A stretch of DNA of 58,422 nucleotides, taken from contig JADFNV010000018.1 of NCBI GenBank assembly GCA_022563195.1, forward strand, positions 1 through 58,422, in the 5' to 3' direction. Origin of the DNA: Pseudomonadota bacterium (GTDB taxonomy: Bacteria > Pseudomonadota > Gammaproteobacteria > Steroidobacterales > Woeseiaceae). Both the position numbers and the translations under genes were made by a program. Positions 39,619-48,909 of this stretch are shown here, piece after piece; position 1 is the first letter of the stretch; every line of letters starts with the position of its first letter. A model generated the notes under the pieces. That model made no database searches. It saw nothing but the letters and a program-made list of their open reading frames with translations, and was not told where the DNA came from.

Positions 39619-40302
39619 TCAGTCACGCATGAAACGCAGTACATACAGGAACAGCAGGGCAATCGACGCGAATAACTCGAGCGACGCTGCGACGTATTTA
39701 TCTGTCGGGTAGTTGCGCATGATGTCCGACGTTCTGTAGAGGATGGCTGCGCCCATAAGTCCGATCATTGCGAGCGAAAACCATTGGCTTAGCTCGAATC
39801 CAAGAAACATACTCGCCAAAATCGCGACCAAGGCCAGCATCATGCCCCAGACGACAATACCGCGCAGAAAGGAAAAATCCTTGCGCGTGATCATCGCTGT
39901 AGCAATCAAGCCGACGGAACCCAGGACGGTTATGCCTATAGCGTTATCGACTACTCCGGGTTGCATCGCTTCAGCGACTAATATTGCCGGTGCCATTATC
40001 AGTGCGAAAACAAATACGTAAACAGCAAATGCCGCGTACTGAGCGGTTATCGACTGGAAACGGTGAGCGGCGTAATTCGCACCCATTGAGGAACCGATAA
40101 ACAAGAAAAACGTCAGCATCGGATTCGCGTACATCATTGAAATGATGCCGTCGACCATGCCAGACGTCAGGATATAGGCCTCGATAGCTACCAGGGCCAG
40201 CAACGCGCCGACGACGTGAGCATAGACCTTCCAAATGAAGTCAGATCGCTCCTCGACAGACCCCTCGGCAACCGGTGCGAGATAATTGATGTTTTCCTGC
40301 AT
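39619..40302 (-). CDS. Bax inhibitor-1 / YccA family membrane protein
   Basis: The 227-residue protein has seven membrane helices: HVVGALLALVAIEAYIL, PMLTFFLFIGSS, YAAFAVYVFVFALIMAPAILV, IGITVLGSVGLIATAMI, GIVVWGMMLALVAILASMFLG, WFSLAMIGLMGAAILY and LELFASIALLFLYVLRF. The C-terminal segment with YRTSDIMRNYPTDKYVAASLELF, where an Asp near the last helices contributes to the pH sensor in bacterial homologues, is characteristic. E. coli YccA modulates FtsH; the homologue YetJ is a calcium leak channel. Preceded by a good ribosome site (AGGAGAAA). Inner membrane. Confidence 0.92.
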   Translation of the reverse strand: MQENINYLAPVAEGSVEERSDFIWKVYAHVVGALLALVAIEAYILTSGMVDGIISMMYANPMLTFFLFIGSSMGANYAAHRFQSITAQYAAFAVYVFVFALIMAPAILVAEAMQPGVVDNAIGITVLGSVGLIATAMITRKDFSFLRGIVVWGMMLALVAILASMFLGFELSQWFSLAMIGLMGAAILYRTSDIMRNYPTDKYVAASLELFASIALLFLYVLRFMRD

Positions 40303-40335
40303 ATGGATTTCTCCTAAATCGTTATTAAGCGGATT

Positions 40336-40995
40336 CTACCACGGCAGCTCGTAACCTTCGGCATGCCAGAATCCGCCAGTGTTCTCGAGGTTCAGGCCGT
40401 CAATGCGCTCAATCAGGCCCCTGGCAGCGTCGGCGGGCGAAATTCCCTGGACGCCCGTCATGTCTGTGGCAACCAGGCCAGGGTGCAGCAGCGCTACCGC
40501 TATACCACGTGGCGTGAGATCGTGCTTGAGGTTGATGCCTATTTGATTGACCGCCGTTTTCGAGGCCCGGTAACCGTAGTAACCGCCCGACGAGTTATCT
40601 CCAATTGAGCCAACCCGGCTCGTGATGATGACTATTTTGGAGCCATGTTTCAGATTTTCAAGTAGCGCTTCGGTTACGCGAAGCGGGCCGAGCGCATTGA
40701 CCCGGTACTGCTCAAGCATCGCTTCGTAGTCGAGGCTGCCAAGTTCGTCGCTGCGCAGTATTCCGGCGTTGTTGACGAGAACATCGATGTGTTGGTCGCC
40801 AATCGCTGACTTGAGGGTGGGCATGGATTCACCTGAACCAACATCGATGCCCGATATCACCCGGATGTCCAATTTACCAAGCTCATCGCTTGTCGTGCGG
40901 CAAATACCAATGACGTCATCGCCACGATCGGCGAATTGCCTGCAAAGCTGTAATCCGATGCCGCGATTGCAGCCGCTTACGAGAACAGTGGTCAA
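40336..40995 (-). CDS. Short-chain dehydrogenase/reductase (CsgA/carbonyl-reductase-like)
   Basis: The start is probably TTG 40995, giving MTTVLVSGCNRGIGLQLCRQF and 219 residues; an open frame upstream to 41046 lacks similarity. The NADP(H) site is GCNRGIG, followed by VNNAGI, ITSRVGSIGDNSSGGYYGYRASK (Ser and Tyr-x-x-x-Lys catalytic residues) and LLHPGLVATDMTG. It belongs to classical short-chain reductases of unknown substrate. The first codons and upstream leader of a related gene recur at 44292-44330 in the same orientation, with the same TTG, which supports this start. Confidence 0.88.
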   Translation of the reverse strand: MTTVLVSGCNRGIGLQLCRQFADRGDDVIGICRTTSDELGKLDIRVISGIDVGSGESMPTLKSAIGDQHIDVLVNNAGILRSDELGSLDYEAMLEQYRVNALGPLRVTEALLENLKHGSKIVIITSRVGSIGDNSSGGYYGYRASKTAVNQIGINLKHDLTPRGIAVALLHPGLVATDMTGVQGISPADAARGLIERIDGLNLENTGGFWHAEGYELPW

Positions 40996-41132
40996 GATAA
41001 GCTCCCAAAATGCCCTTAGGGGCCTCTTTCGCCGTTCTGGCGACAAGAATCACAGCCACCTTGGTGAAGAATACCAGATGTCCGGTAATGTACCCGGATG
41101 GTGGTAATCTGTTTTTGCAAGTGAGCCAGTCC

Positions 41133-41360
41133 ATGCGCAAAAAAATTCCAGGGCATCGATCCCATGAGCGACAAACAGGCTTTGACTCGAGCATCTCGCA
41201 GCGCACGCTGCAGCGCGTTCTTGACGGGATTGAGTGTCGTATCTACTGTAACTACTATTATCTGATCGACGACACTGACGGAGCCTTCCTCATCGATCTG
41301 GAAAAAACGGAGCTTGATCACTACGGTAGTAAAATTGCGGCCGTACTGGCCAAGAAGTAG
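41133..41360 (+). CDS. Small hypothetical protein upstream of the pRiA4b ORF-3 gene
   Basis: From ATG 41133 the product has 75 residues, with a basic N terminus, DSSISQRTLQRVLDGIECRI, and an acidic/aromatic C-terminal half (NYYYLIDDTDGAFLIDLEKTELDHYG). It ends four bases before the next gene, which suggests coupling. I recognise no family; the frame is open upstream to 41010. Its reality rests on spacing and on codon look only. Confidence 0.4.
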   Translation: MRKKIPGHRSHERQTGFDSSISQRTLQRVLDGIECRIYCNYYYLIDDTDGAFLIDLEKTELDHYGSKIAAVLAKK

Positions 41361-41364
41361 ATAC

Positions 41365-41991
41365 GTGAATACCGACGATCTCATATACCAGTTCCGCGTG
41401 ATTCTCGAGGGTACCCAGCCGATGGTGTGGCGTCGAATTCTCGTGCCGGGAACCTATGGTTTTTGGGACCTTCACGTTGCTATTCAGGATGCGATGGGCT
41501 GGCTCGATTGCCACCTGCACTTGTTTCAGCTGAAAAATCCAGCGACTGGCAAGCTGGATCAAATCGGCATTCCGTCTGACGACGCCTTTGATGTCGCGGA
41601 ACCCTGTCTGGCCGGCTGGGAAGTCGCGATCGCGGATTACTTCGAAGGACCGGGAGATCGAGCGGACTACGAGTATGACTTCGGCGACGGATGGCGACAC
41701 GAAGTCCTCCTGGAGGAAATCTCAGACGGATTATCCGCCGTCCAGCATCCGATTTGCGTCGATGGCGCGAGGGCGTGTCCGCCCGAGGACTGCGGCGGAA
41801 TACATGGCTACAAAGAGCTACTGGCAATTCTCGGCGATCCCGCTCACGAGGAGTATCCGGGCATGCAGCAGTGGGTTGGTGCCAGTTATGACCCGGCCGC
41901 TTTTGATCCTGCAGATGTTCGATTCGATGATCCGAAGCAGCGCTGGCGACAAGCGTTTGAAGATCGTTTCTCGTCAGACGTGACCCACTGA
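41365..41991 (+). CDS. Plasmid pRiA4b ORF-3 family protein
   Basis: The start is GTG 41365 (MNTDDLIYQFRVILEGTQPM), giving 208 residues. The family signature is present: IYQFRVILEGTQPMVWRRI, FWDLHVAIQDAMGW, HLHLFQL, then YEYDFGDGWRHEVLLE and CVDGARACPPEDCGGIHGY. The Cys/His cluster (GARACPPEDCGG) may bind metal. The family is common on mobile elements and chromosomes of soil and marine bacteria; no function is established. It may pair with the small gene just upstream. Confidence 0.88.
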   Translation: MNTDDLIYQFRVILEGTQPMVWRRILVPGTYGFWDLHVAIQDAMGWLDCHLHLFQLKNPATGKLDQIGIPSDDAFDVAEPCLAGWEVAIADYFEGPGDRADYEYDFGDGWRHEVLLEEISDGLSAVQHPICVDGARACPPEDCGGIHGYKELLAILGDPAHEEYPGMQQWVGASYDPAAFDPADVRFDDPKQRWRQAFEDRFSSDVTH

Positions 41992-42135
41992 ACTTGGCGC
42001 TTGTGTAGAAATCAGAATCTGATTTATCAGACGGTGTCAGATCGCATTCAGTTGGACTGACCGCTTTCATCAGAACCAGTCATTCGCAAGACGCAAAATG
42101 CCACTTCGCGACCGTCGCAGAACGGCCGAGAGCAG

Positions 42136-44037
42136 TTATTCATCAATCCGGATTCCGATTTCAGGAATTAGACGCCTGCTCAACATCCAAACCTCTGAGC
42201 CGCGTAACGTTCCAGCAGTAAAGGCGATCCGTTGTCCGTCGGGATGGATGCTGAGACCGTAGAGGCGCAAACCCTCTGTGAGCAGTCCGAGTTTTTGCGG
42301 TTCGTCGCCCGCGGCGGCGACGCGCCACAGCTCCGATCTCCCTTCGGCATCGGTCGTCGTGTAGAGGATATGAGTGGAGCGGGGCATCCAGGCCAGTGCA
42401 GATATCGATACCGGTGCCTGGACAGCGAGCAGTTGACGTGGCTCCCCGCCTGCGACGGGCATGACCTTGAGAGTCATAGTCCACTTCTCGTTGTCCCGCG
42501 AGAGAAAGGCCAGGTTCCGACCGTCCGGGGAGGCGGCCAGCGAACCGATGGCCACAGGAGAGGTCACTCTAAAGAGCAGTCGCTCCTCGCCGAGAGCGAC
42601 GTTGCGTGCCACTATAATCTGACCATCACCGATCCAACGAGTGAAGAACCAGGTGCCGTCGGGAGACAGAGCGAGCCACTCGACACAATCTGGGGGACAG
42701 GCTTCCGACTGTACTGCCGGATCAACTTTCCCGGTTTTGGGATCGATCCGGTAGAAGCCCCCGCGACCCAAATGGTCGCGTCCCTGGGCTGCCACAAAGC
42801 TGCCGTCAGTCGACCATTCGAGCTCGAAGGCGTGGCCACCGAGCGTCGTCATCTTGAGCGGAAACTGTCTTTCGCCGCCGCCTTCTACCGAGAGGATCGA
42901 GAACACCAACGAGTACAACAAACCGGAGCGTGATTCCCCTCGGTGCGCGACGTAGGCGAGTCGACTCCCATCGGGCGACCATGCCGGTGCCGAATTGAAG
43001 AGTACCCCTTTGGCCAGTTGTCGGGGAGGCTTGAGCTGGGCCGTGGTCGGGTCGAGAGATGCGACGTACAGATCGGTGCTGTCCGACTGCACGCCGTAGT
43101 AGACCGAGCCATCTAGAGTGGATCCCAGCCCACGTATGATGGCTCCAAGCTCGGGTTGCAACAGCTCGGGAGTACCCGTGGCCTCTCCCCTGACGGAGAC
43201 CTCGATGTTCCACATATCCCAGGTCCCGCTCCGGTCGCTGGCAAATACAACGTGCTGGCCATCGTGCGAACAGCCGAGCAGGAGATCGTCCGCTGGGTGC
43301 TCTACAAGACTCAGGTCGCGAGTGCCCCTCGTGGACGACATGTAGATGTCGCGGGTGGTGGCGTCTTCGCCGGTGAGCAAGTCGTAGACGATGTACTCGC
43401 CATCCGAGGCGAAGCACATCCTGCCGGGCACGCGCCAGTCCAACTGTTTGACCAGCCGGACGGAGCCGTCCTGTGCCGACACCAGAGCGAGCTCGTAGTT
43501 GTGGTCGGCCCTCGACAGCGTGGTGAGGATGTATGTCCCATCCGGTGACCACGCTTGAGGCTCGACGTACCGCAGCTCCGGGCTGGTGAGTAAAACTCGG
43601 GGTTCGCCACCTGCTACCCCGATTATCCGAAGGTCCCAGAAGCCATCCCGATTGAACCAGGTGTAGGCAATCCGTTCTCCGCCGGGCGAGAAGGCAGGAA
43701 ACATCCCAAACTCGCCCGATTCCAACCATGATCCTTTGTTGGTAAGTCTTCGGTCTTGTCCGGTGCCGAGTTCGCGCACGGCGAGGTCTCCGGTGCCCCA
43801 GTCCACGAAGGCAAGCCACTGACCGTCCGGTGAAACCGAGCCCCAGACATCGAGATCAGCCACTTTCGAAGGTGTAGTTTGGCTCTCGGCGGGATCCCCG
43901 TCCATCACGGCGGAGAACGGGTCGCCTCCGTATACCGGCCACTCGACTCCCTGCTCCGCATCTTCGAACATGGCTTGGCAGCTAACCAGGAGTGATAGGG
44001 ACGCGGCGAACAAAACAGATCGTCGACGAAGTCTCAT
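42136..44037 (-). CDS. TolB-like beta-propeller lipoprotein
   Basis: The 633-residue precursor has a lipobox, LLVSC (Cys20), after a basic N terminus RLRRRS. The rest is made of repeating WD40-like PD40 blades with the marks SPDG(Q/T/S)WLAF, SPGGERIAYT, WSPDGTY, ASDRSGTWD and WSPDGSRLAYVAH. At least eight such blades are visible, and no catalytic domain follows. Related sequences occur in TolB and in the N-terminal halves of S9 peptidases. It probably sits at the inner face of the outer membrane or on the surface. It is well separated from other genes and likely monocistronic. Confidence 0.8.
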   Translation of the reverse strand: MRLRRRSVLFAASLSLLVSCQAMFEDAEQGVEWPVYGGDPFSAVMDGDPAESQTTPSKVADLDVWGSVSPDGQWLAFVDWGTGDLAVRELGTGQDRRLTNKGSWLESGEFGMFPAFSPGGERIAYTWFNRDGFWDLRIIGVAGGEPRVLLTSPELRYVEPQAWSPDGTYILTTLSRADHNYELALVSAQDGSVRLVKQLDWRVPGRMCFASDGEYIVYDLLTGEDATTRDIYMSSTRGTRDLSLVEHPADDLLLGCSHDGQHVVFASDRSGTWDMWNIEVSVRGEATGTPELLQPELGAIIRGLGSTLDGSVYYGVQSDSTDLYVASLDPTTAQLKPPRQLAKGVLFNSAPAWSPDGSRLAYVAHRGESRSGLLYSLVFSILSVEGGGERQFPLKMTTLGGHAFELEWSTDGSFVAAQGRDHLGRGGFYRIDPKTGKVDPAVQSEACPPDCVEWLALSPDGTWFFTRWIGDGQIIVARNVALGEERLLFRVTSPVAIGSLAASPDGRNLAFLSRDNEKWTMTLKVMPVAGGEPRQLLAVQAPVSISALAWMPRSTHILYTTTDAEGRSELWRVAAAGDEPQKLGLLTEGLRLYGLSIHPDGQRIAFTAGTLRGSEVWMLSRRLIPEIGIRIDE

Positions 44038-44210
44038 CCTGTGGCCTCCATAGCAGTAGGTGCCAATGATCGTTGGTGCGCCAGCTAATAATTATCTTGC
44101 AAAAGTGCTGTAAATCAACATGACAGTGGCTGTCTGATCAAGTACCGATTATCAATACTAGCCGTCGCTAGCTCAATTTGACTTAACCCTAAAAGTAAGT
44201 AATCCGAGGG

Positions 44211-44291
44211 GAGGGTGGGATTGACTCGCTCGCTGCGCGAGCTCCCCGTCAACTGGCAGCTGCGTTGGTCGAACAGGGTCCTCATCCTCTT
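44211..44291 (-). repeat. tRNA T-arm-like repeat unit, distant copy
   Basis: On the minus strand the order is GAGGATGAGGACCCTGTTCGAC, a short hairpin (GAGCTCGCGCAGCGAGCGAG), then ATCCCACC. The same outer parts occur in the units at 48626-48935 next to tRNA-Ser. TTCGA and ATCCCACC are the two sides of that tRNA's T arm, here split by the hairpin. The rest of the gap 44038-44210 shows no gene. Confidence 0.6.
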
Positions 44292-44330
44292 ACGAGAACG
44301 GTCGTCAAGATAAACTCCCAAAAAGTCTCT
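44292..44330 (-). pseudogene. 5' remnant of the short-chain dehydrogenase gene
   Basis: The minus strand reads TTTTTGGGAGTTTATC, TTG, ACGACCGTTCTCGTAAG, then breaks off into the tRNA-like repeat with an early stop. The intact gene at 40336-40995 has TTTTGGGAGCTTATC, TTG, ACCACTGTTCTCGTAAG at the same place. About 35 bases, covering the leader, start codon and seven codons, are conserved. This is a fragment left by duplication or rearrangement. Confidence 0.6.
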
Positions 44331-44531
44331 TTGGCGCAGAGGGTGTCTAAAAACCTTAGCTCCGAGATGCCGCAAGATTGTCCAAAAACACCTTATTGTT
44401 CCGTTAGTTCCGCACGTTTCGGCGCCAGGGTACCCAGCGTAATTCTGACACATTCCGGAATCAAAGTGTTTGATTCCCTTTCGGTATGTAGGCCGCTAGA
44501 CTATCTGCATTCGATAAAGGGGCAACCTTCA

Positions 44532-46595
44532 ATGCGCCGATTAATTCTTTTTGCAGCACTTCTCTCAGTTCCTTTCGCGGTATTTTCCGATGAGGGTATG
44601 TGGACAGTCGACAATTTTCCGTCGGGTCAGGTTGCCGATAAATACGATGTCGACATTAACGACAAGTGGCTGCGCTCTGCGCGGCTGGCAACGACGAGAC
44701 TCGAAAATGGCTGCACCGGTTCTTTCGCGTCGCCCGACGGCCTTGTCCTGACCAACAACCATTGTACATGGGGCTGTATCAGAGACCTGAGCAGCGAAGA
44801 GAATAACCTGTCTGACGAAGGCTTCATGGCGACGTCCAGGGATGAAGAGTTGCAGTGCCCCGGACAGCAGATCTCGGTGCTGATCGATTTCGACGATGTG
44901 ACGTCAAAAGTTTCCAATGCCACAAAGGGACTTGCAAATGCGGAAGCGAACGCAGCGCGCAAGGCTAAACTCACAGACCTGGAATCCGAATGTGAGAACG
45001 CCTCTCATGGCCAGTTAAACTGTGAGGCAGTTTCGCTGTACAACGGCGGCCAGTATTTCATATACAAGTACAAACGTTACGACGATGTGCGGCTGGTATT
45101 TGCGCCAGAACTGGATATTGCCGCATTCGGCGGAGACCCGGATAACTTCAATTTTCCACGCTGGTGTCTTGATATGTCATTTCTCAGGGTCTACGAGGAC
45201 GGTAAACCAGCATCGACGCCGAACTATCTGGCGTGGCGCGAAGGCGGCCCGCAAGCGGCAGAACCCGTATTCATAACGGGTCATCCAGGATCTACTAATC
45301 GCCAGCTAACGATGTCACAACTCAGGATGTTGCGTAACGATGTCTACCCTTTGTGGTTACTGCGCTACTCGGAATTACGTGGCCGCATGCTTGCTTGGCA
45401 GAACACAAGTCCGGAGGCTGCACGAACCGTGCAACAGCGCATCTTGATTATTGAGAACGGTATTAAAGTGCGCCGCAATCAGCTGAAGGCCCTGCTCAAT
45501 GACGAGATGATGGCGGTAAAAGCGGATGAGGAGAAGCAGCTACGGGCTGCAATCGTTGCGGATCCGGAATTGCAGGCTAAGTATGGCGATGCGTGGGATC
45601 TGATCGACGGTGCGGTCGAGGCGCACCGCAATATGTATGAGGAGCACCTTTTTATCGAAAGCGGTGCGGGATTAACCGGCGATCTGTTCAACTACGCGAA
45701 AACGATTGTACGTGGCACAGTGGAACGAGAGCTGCCGAATAATGAGCGAATGCGCGCTTACACGGATGCTGCGCTACCGCAGGTCGAACAGAGACTCCTG
45801 GCCACTCGTCCGATCGACAAGGAGTACGAGAAACTCCAGCTAACGTTTTCGCTGGAGAAAATGCGCGAGTGGCTGGGACCCGACAGCAAATATGTGCATA
45901 TGATTCTCGGCAACGAATCACCGGAGTCGCTTGCGGCTGAACTTGTCGATGCTAGCCGCCTCGATGACGCCCATTATCGTGAGGCACTCTGGAACGATGG
46001 CATAGAGGCCGTTAAAGCCAGTGACGACCCATTAGTCAAGCTTGCACTCGCCATCGATGCAGATGCGCGGGCCCTGCGTAAGCGTTATGAGGACGACGTC
46101 GAGGCACCGCGCATTCGTGGCGAAGAGAAAATCGCCGACTCGCGCTTCCAGATTTATGGCACGGATGCTTATCCCGATGCGACCTTCACCTTGCGCGTGA
46201 CGTATGGCGCCGTGGAAGGCTGGAAAGAACGGGGCGAGATGGTCGATCCATTTACACGGACAAATCGGCTGTTCGAACGATCGACGGGACAGCGGCCATT
46301 TATGCTTCCCGCTAGCTGGACACAAGCCAGGGAAGATCTCGATCCGGACAGGCCCTTCAATTTCATAGCGACGACGGATATTACGGGAGGCAACTCGGGC
46401 AGCCCGATCATCGCAGCGGATGGTGTGCTCGTGGGTCTCGCTTTCGACGGCAATATTCACTCGATTGCTGGAGATTATTGGTTCGATGAAAGCACGAATC
46501 GAACCGTCGGCGTAAACACAGCCATAATTCTCGAGGCGCTCAGTACGGTTTATGGCGCCGATCACTTGCTTAAAGAGCTGACGGTAGTCGATTGA
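44532..46595 (+). CDS. S46 family serine peptidase (DPP7/DPP11-like)
   Basis: Starting at ATG 44532, the 687-residue precursor has a signal peptide (LILFAALLSVPFAVFS), then EGMWTVDNFP, the standard S46 N terminus. The catalytic His lies in LVLTNNHCTWGCI and the nucleophile Ser in TGGNSGSPIIAADGVLVGLAFDGN. An Asp-containing segment (DIAAFGGDPDNFNFPRW) follows the His as in the family. S46 enzymes release dipeptides from protein N termini in the periplasm. The longer frame from 44265 runs through a repeat and is rejected. It is 41 nt upstream of an S9 peptidase, a likely operon for peptide use. Confidence 0.93.
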   Translation: MRRLILFAALLSVPFAVFSDEGMWTVDNFPSGQVADKYDVDINDKWLRSARLATTRLENGCTGSFASPDGLVLTNNHCTWGCIRDLSSEENNLSDEGFMATSRDEELQCPGQQISVLIDFDDVTSKVSNATKGLANAEANAARKAKLTDLESECENASHGQLNCEAVSLYNGGQYFIYKYKRYDDVRLVFAPELDIAAFGGDPDNFNFPRWCLDMSFLRVYEDGKPASTPNYLAWREGGPQAAEPVFITGHPGSTNRQLTMSQLRMLRNDVYPLWLLRYSELRGRMLAWQNTSPEAARTVQQRILIIENGIKVRRNQLKALLNDEMMAVKADEEKQLRAAIVADPELQAKYGDAWDLIDGAVEAHRNMYEEHLFIESGAGLTGDLFNYAKTIVRGTVERELPNNERMRAYTDAALPQVEQRLLATRPIDKEYEKLQLTFSLEKMREWLGPDSKYVHMILGNESPESLAAELVDASRLDDAHYREALWNDGIEAVKASDDPLVKLALAIDADARALRKRYEDDVEAPRIRGEEKIADSRFQIYGTDAYPDATFTLRVTYGAVEGWKERGEMVDPFTRTNRLFERSTGQRPFMLPASWTQAREDLDPDRPFNFIATTDITGGNSGSPIIAADGVLVGLAFDGNIHSIAGDYWFDESTNRTVGVNTAIILEALSTVYGADHLLKELTVVD

Positions 46596-46636
46596 GGGGT
46601 CGTCGTCTGACAACGCATCATGAAAATGGAGTTGAA

Positions 46637-48619
46637 ATGCATACACTCGCCAGACTGACAATCGGCTGCCTCTGCTTTGCTGCTTCGGCAGCGGTGGCTG
46701 TCGATGTCTTGCAGCGGATCGAGGCGAACAACGGCAATCTCGTCATGGAAGACATTCCGCCCATTCCCGCCGAGATCGTTGACAGCCTCAATCGTTACCA
46801 GAATGTGCGCTCGGGTAGTTTCCGTGACTGGACTGAAGATGGAACCGGCGTTTACATTTCGACTCGATTTGGCGATGTCGCGCAGATTCACCGGGTGGAC
46901 ATGCCCGGCGGCGCTCGTCACCAGATCACTTTCTATAACGAGCCCATCGGTACGGTCTCGCGACAGCCGGGTGGGTCAAAACTGACCTTCACGCGCGATG
47001 TCGGCGGCAGCGAGTTTACGCAAATATACCTCCTCGACCCGGCCGCGGGCAGTACCGTGATGTTAACGGACGGTGAATCGAGAAACGGCGCAACGGTCTG
47101 GGACCGCCAGGGTCGACAAATCGCTTTTCAGAGCACTCGGCGCAACGGCGCGTCGAACGATATCTGGATCATGGATGCAGATGACGCCGGCAGTGCCGAA
47201 ATGGTATTGGAGTCTCAGGACGGCACGTGGTGGGGGGTTGCCGAGTTTTCCGCCAGCGGTAGCAAACTGCTGCTGTTAAATTACGTCAGTATCGCTGATT
47301 CCAGAGTGCACGTGCTTGATCTGGATTCAGGCAAGGCGCAACTTCTGGCGGGCGGGCTGGCCGACAAGAGTGCTAACTTTCCAATTGCGTTCGATGACGT
47401 GCACGACGGTTTTTGGTTCATTACGGATCAGGCGGGTGAATTCACGCAGTTGGCCTGGCAATCGATGGACTCCGAGGCTGAGCCCGATATCGTAACCGCC
47501 GATATTTCCTGGAACGTCGATGATGCCGCTATTAGCCATGACCGCAGTCGTTTGGCGTTCGTCGTTAACGAAAACGGACGTTCGCGGGTTTACCTGCTGG
47601 ACACATCGACCAGGCAATACGCAAGCGTCGACAATCTACCTACCGGTCTGGCGAGCGGGCTGGCGTTCAGTCCTGATGATCGCCGCTTGGCCATGACGCT
47701 CAACACGGCCAATACACCGAGCGATACCTTTGTCCTGGAACTCGGCGCGAAGCCACTCGACTATGGGCGTCTGGATCGCTGGACAACGAGCGAGGTTGGC
47801 GGTCTCGATACCGCGGCATTCCGTTCGCCCGAGCTCGTGCATTACCCGACGTTCGACACCGCAGGTGATGCGCCGCGGCAGATTCCTGCGTGGGTTTACA
47901 AGCCGCCCGGGGAAGGACCGTTTCCGGTGGTCATTTCCATACACGGCGGCCCTGAAAGTCAATCGCGGCCACGCTTTAGCAGCACTTACCAGATGTGGCT
48001 GGACAAACTCGGTGTGGCCGTAGTACTGCCGAACGTCAGGGGCTCGGCTGGCTATGGCAAAAGCTACCTCGCGCTCGATAACGGATTCAATCGAGAGGAT
48101 TCCGTTCGTGACATCGGTGCGCTCCTTGACTGGATCGGTACGCAGCCGGATCTCGATCAAGAGCGTATCGCCGTGTTCGGCGGGAGCTACGGTGGCTATA
48201 TGGTTCTGGCCAGCGCTGTCCATTTCAGCGATCGGCTCAAAGCGGCTGTCGACATAGTCGGTATCAGCAATTTTGTCACGTTTCTTGAGAACACACAGGA
48301 TTACCGCCGCGATCTGCGACGCGTCGAGTATGGTGACGAGCGGGATCCGGCGATGCGCGCCCATCTCGAGAAAATCAGCCCGCTCAATAACGTCGGCAAA
48401 ATGAAGATCCCGATGTTCATCGTGCAAGGTCAGAATGACCCTAGAGTGCCAGTGACTGAGGCGGAGCAGATGGTTGCTGCGCTGCGGAAACAGGGGCAAG
48501 CGGTCTGGTACATGAACGCGCTCAATGAAGGTCACGGCTATCGCAAGAAGGAGAATCGCGATATCTATCAACAAGCCACAGTGCTTTTCCTATTGGAACA
48601 CCTGATCGGAGAGGAATAG
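46637..48619 (+). CDS. S9 family prolyl-oligopeptidase-like peptidase
   Basis: From ATG 46637 the 660-residue precursor has a signal peptide (LTIGCLCFAASAAVA). An N-terminal propeller (RDWTEDGTGVYISTRFGDVAQ, SPDDRRLAMTLN and similar blades) precedes the alpha/beta-hydrolase domain. There, VISIHGGPESQSRP forms the oxyanion region, the nucleophile lies in VFGGSYGGYMVLAS, the Asp in VQGQNDPRVP and the His in NEGHGYRK. It belongs to the secreted dipeptidyl/acylaminoacyl peptidase group. It directly follows the S46 gene, so both may release small peptides for uptake. Confidence 0.93.
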   Translation: MHTLARLTIGCLCFAASAAVAVDVLQRIEANNGNLVMEDIPPIPAEIVDSLNRYQNVRSGSFRDWTEDGTGVYISTRFGDVAQIHRVDMPGGARHQITFYNEPIGTVSRQPGGSKLTFTRDVGGSEFTQIYLLDPAAGSTVMLTDGESRNGATVWDRQGRQIAFQSTRRNGASNDIWIMDADDAGSAEMVLESQDGTWWGVAEFSASGSKLLLLNYVSIADSRVHVLDLDSGKAQLLAGGLADKSANFPIAFDDVHDGFWFITDQAGEFTQLAWQSMDSEAEPDIVTADISWNVDDAAISHDRSRLAFVVNENGRSRVYLLDTSTRQYASVDNLPTGLASGLAFSPDDRRLAMTLNTANTPSDTFVLELGAKPLDYGRLDRWTTSEVGGLDTAAFRSPELVHYPTFDTAGDAPRQIPAWVYKPPGEGPFPVVISIHGGPESQSRPRFSSTYQMWLDKLGVAVVLPNVRGSAGYGKSYLALDNGFNREDSVRDIGALLDWIGTQPDLDQERIAVFGGSYGGYMVLASAVHFSDRLKAAVDIVGISNFVTFLENTQDYRRDLRRVEYGDERDPAMRAHLEKISPLNNVGKMKIPMFIVQGQNDPRVPVTEAEQMVAALRKQGQAVWYMNALNEGHGYRKKENRDIYQQATVLFLLEHLIGEE

Positions 48620-48670
48620 GCGTTGGTCGAACAGGGTCCTCATCCTCAACCACACTCGGCGAGAAAAACA

Positions 48671-48694
48671 AATAGGCCCATAAAGGGCCTATTT
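48671..48694. terminator. Terminator hairpin in the first repeat unit
   Basis: AATAGGCCC, loop ATAAA, GGGCCTATTT forms a 9-bp stem. On the minus strand it is followed by GTTTTTC; on the plus side by a short T-run. It can stop transcription of the S9 peptidase gene (which ends at 48619) and of the tRNA unit. Confidence 0.7.
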
Positions 48695-48791
48695 CTACAG
48701 GTGGGATGGACGCTGCGCGTCCTCAATTCCGGCTGCGCCGGTGCTTGAGTCGAACAGGGTCCTCATCCTCAACCACACTCGGCGAGAAAAA

Positions 48792-48820
48792 TAAAAAAGC
48801 CCCATAAAGGGGCCTTTTTC
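48792..48820. terminator. Terminator hairpin in the second repeat unit
   Basis: AAAAAAGCCCC, ATAAA, GGGGCCTTTTTC gives a G/C-rich stem with A- and T-runs on both sides, a bidirectional rho-independent terminator pattern. Confidence 0.75.
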
Positions 48821-48909
48821 TACAGGTGGGATTGATTCGCCACCTGCGGTGGCTCACCCTTCGGGCGCACTGCGTGCGTCCAAAATGGCTACGCCATTTT
48901 GTCGAACAG

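Noticed and set aside
42806..43819. Minus-strand 337-residue frame overlapping the beta-propeller gene
   Set aside because: It is Arg-rich and lacks motifs; the other frame on the same strand encodes repeated propeller blades and a lipobox.
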